From assembly GCA_035041965.1 (NCBI GenBank), contig JAPYMA010001261.1, positions 1 through 64,000 on the forward strand: a stretch of DNA of 64,000 nucleotides, read 5' to 3'. The DNA is from Anisakis pegreffii. Lineage: Eukaryota > Nematoda > Chromadorea > Rhabditida > Anisakidae. Position 1 is the stretch's first letter; the number at the start of each line of letters is the position of its first letter. Shown in pieces: positions 61,846 through 64,000 of the stretch. The translations under genes and the position numbers were made by a program. Below the pieces are notes generated by a model that did not search any database, was not told where the DNA came from, and saw only the letters and a list, made by a program, of their open reading frames with translations.

Positions 61846-61960
61846 GTCGACATCCAATATGGATTATAAATCAGGTGTCGTTGGAATTGATCACCCAGAC
61901 GCACCTGAACCACCTAAAATACCCGCCAGAATGGGCGATCATGATGCGCGAATCTCATAG
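61846..61960 (+). other. array module encoding SGVVGIDHPDAPEPPKIP
   Basis: After CATATTTCAG the frame reads STSNMDYKSGVVGIDHPDAP, EPPKIPARMGDHDARIS, then TAG. The copy at 63447-63562 is nearly identical and also intact. Related but differing copies (SGVVGTNNPDAPETATERVK) lie at about 61232 and 62813. The frame is open upstream through a hydrophobic stretch that would look like a signal peptide, but the only start there is GTG, so that stretch may well be intron. Confidence 0.35.
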
Positions 61961-62922
61961 AGGCAGCAATTTTTCCAATGCTGCGAATCAAACTTCTGCC
62001 TAAACGTTGCGAATCTTTCGGCGGATTTTACTTTGGATCGCCTAAAATGGCGAGGCGAACAGCGCGTATAAGATGGTAAGCATTTTGTTGTCCGAACTTT
62101 TCGATTGATTTTGACTAATAGTTTTTGATTGGTAATTGAATTGCGTTTCAGATTTCTGTGCAAAAAATAGGGTGAGTACTGTTCCACCCAGTCAGTAATG
62201 AGGCTTTTCGAGACTCGTAAAGCGCGAATTTTTGGATGCGCACATCATCCATCGATGTGAGTGAATCGCACGATCAAATATTCCGAATTCTGTGGCCGAT
62301 TTTGTCTCGGATTGTGCAAATAGTACGCACGTTTGGCTCAACTTGGTGAGTACTGACATTTTATTTTTAGTTTTTAATTATCATCCACTACACTTTTCAT
62401 TCGAGCTTTATTGCACTTGAATTTTGCTCCTATTTATTTCACATATATTGGATTAGGGTGATAGCATGCCATTCATTGAATTCGGCTGGTAGTGTTGAGT
62501 GAGGTCAGTGATACTGCGGCACTCGTCGGTTTCTCCCCTTTATTAATAAAAACATTACTTTCTGAAACAAAAACATCCGATTCGTTCCATAAAATTCAGT
62601 ACGTGCTCACAATCGTTTGAAGGGCGTATCGTTTACTGAGAAGGATATATGATTATAGGATCGTTGGGTAGTCAATATTGTTATTTTTGTGAGATTACAA
62701 TTATGGCATCGTCAAGGCAATACTGCTGTTATTATTGTTGTGAGATTATTATTATTGCTGCTGGTGTTAATCAACGTTATGCAAATTTCAGAATGAAAGT
62801 GAAATATTGATGATGAATCAGGTGTCGTCGGAACTGATAATCCGGACGCACCTGAAACAGCCACAGAACGGGTCAAGATTTTATGAGTTATGAATGACGA
62901 CAGTTATTCATAATCATCAATT

Positions 62923-63084
62923 ATGACGATCATCTTATCAATTATGGTTGCTGGTCGTAAGCGATCTCATCTCGCCAAATATTCACTCTCGATCGCGCTT
63001 GTCGATAAGTTGAGTTCCGTCCGACCGGAAATGATAACTCAACTAGGACAGGAAAAGTTAATTCAATCAAAATGCTCATATTTG
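62923..63084 (+). other. array module, second copy of the SIALVDKLSSVR-type frame
   Basis: ATG at 62923 opens 54 codons ending TGCTCATATTTG|GTAAGC. It is homologous to 61328-61501 with several amino-acid changes and one short deletion after VAGR, no frameshift and no stop. Confidence 0.35.
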
Positions 63085-63446
63085 GTAAGCATTGAAATTT
63101 CATTTTCTGTTTTCAATTATCTATTACACTTTTCACTCGATCTTTATTGCGTTTGAGCTTTTACTTCACATACATTGGATTAGGGTGATAGCATACCATT
63201 TGTTGAATTCGGCTGGTAGTATTGGGTGAGATTGCTGGTATTGTAGCATTCGTCGACGTATTACCATTTGTAATATGGAGCGTTACTCTTTTGAAATAAT
63301 ATCCGATTTTTTCATAAAATTTAAGACGTGTTCTCATTCCCTTACCTGAGAAAGTGATACGAATATAGGATTATCAGTGCGGTTAACATTGTTGATATTA
63401 ATATTGCTCGTGTGTTTTTCTTTAATCAATGTCAAGCATATTTCAG

Positions 63447-63562
63447 AGTCGACATCAAATATTGATTATAAATCAGGTGTCGTTGGAATTGATCACCCAG
63501 ACGCACCTGAACCACCTAAAATACCCGTCAGAATGGGCGATCATGATGTGCGAATCGCTTAA
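63447..63562 (+). other. array module, second copy encoding SGVVGIDHPDAPEPPKIP
   Basis: This is the counterpart of 61846-61960 at an offset of about 1.6 kb, intact, ending GDHDVRIA then TAA. The Met of copy 1 (NMDYK) is Ile here, so that Met cannot be a shared start codon. Confidence 0.35.
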
Positions 63563-64000
63563 ACGCAGCAATTTTTCGAATGCTGCGAATCAATCTTCTG
63601 CCTAAACGTTGCGAATCTTTAGGCGGATTTTATTTTGGATCGCCCAAAATGGCGAGGCGAATAGCGCGTATAAGATGGTAAGCATTTTGTTGTCCGAACT
63701 TTTCGATTGATTTTGACTATTAGTTTTTGATTGGTAATTGAATTGCGTTTCAGATTTCTGTGCAAAAAATAGGGTGAGTATTGTTCCACCCAGTCAGTAA
63801 TGAGGCTTTTCGAGACTCGTAAAGCGCGAATTTTTGGATGCGCACATCATCCGTCGATGTGAGTGAATCGCACGATCAAATATTCCGAATTCTGTGGCCG
63901 ATTTTGTCTCGGATTGTGCAAATAGTACGCACGTTTGGCTCAACTTGGTGAGTACTGACATTTTATTTTTAGTTTTTAATTATCATCCACTACACTTTTC

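Larger units (their letters stand above)
59600..64000 (+). repeat. tandem array of duplicated exon/intron modules
   Basis: The junction TGCGTTTCAG|ATTTTGGTGCAA or its variant CAG|ATTTCTGTGCAAAAA recurs at 59676, 59936, 60199, 60843, 62151 and 63753, with spacings growing from about 260 bp to 1.3 kb and 1.6 kb. The last two large units (about 61.2-62.8 and 62.8-64.0 kb) share most of their sequence at an offset of about 1.6 kb, including GTGAGTGAATCGCACGATCA and GGATTAGGGTGATAGCA. Duplication therefore happened at two scales. The array runs past the right edge of the window. Confidence 0.85.

Overview
The window reads as nematode nuclear DNA. It is AT-rich, and genes are broken into many short exons (60-310 nt) with GTRAGT-type donors and TTTCAG-type acceptors. 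One gene is a nematode-type serpentine chemoreceptor, and acceptor-like TTTCAG motifs sit just upstream of some start codons, as expected for trans-splicing. The species cannot be told from this piece. All exon chains below were built by hand from splice sites and reading frame; each quoted chain closes in frame to a stop.

Layout. 1-3.9 kb: simple and tandem repeats, including an array of about 95 bp units carrying conserved small hairpins and a 54 bp minisatellite. 5-6.4 kb: decayed acid-lipase pseudogene (+). 7.0 kb: 3' half of a tRNA-Ala. 8.5-11.5 kb: intact seven-exon chemoreceptor GPCR, srab/sre-like (-). 11.8-12.9 kb: hAT-like non-autonomous element. 13.4-23 kb: foldback and degenerate repeats. 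23.3 kb: full tRNA-Ala(TGC) (-). 23.4-35.2 kb: no gene I can support. 35.3-37.0 kb: GPI-anchored Ly6-like protein (+). 38.0-43.0 kb: ten-exon inversin orthologue (-), with a second copy of the 11.8 kb hAT-like element in one intron. 44.3-48.4 kb: a large diverged palindrome whose arms carry two divergent small cysteine-rich secreted protein genes. 48.8-52.0 kb: ten-exon MoeA/gephyrin E-domain gene (moc-1 type) (-). 56.3-58.9 kb: seven-exon, GC-rich gene for an unrecognised protein with two zinc-knuckle-like motifs (+). 59-64 kb: tandemly amplified exon/intron modules running off the window end.

The named genes do not form a pathway: chemosensation, ciliary organisation, molybdenum cofactor synthesis and surface/secreted proteins sit side by side as separate transcription units. 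The most novel material is (i) the palindromic pair of secreted Cys-rich proteins, (ii) the GC-rich zinc-knuckle gene followed by the exon-module array, and (iii) the hairpin array at 0.7-1.3 kb.
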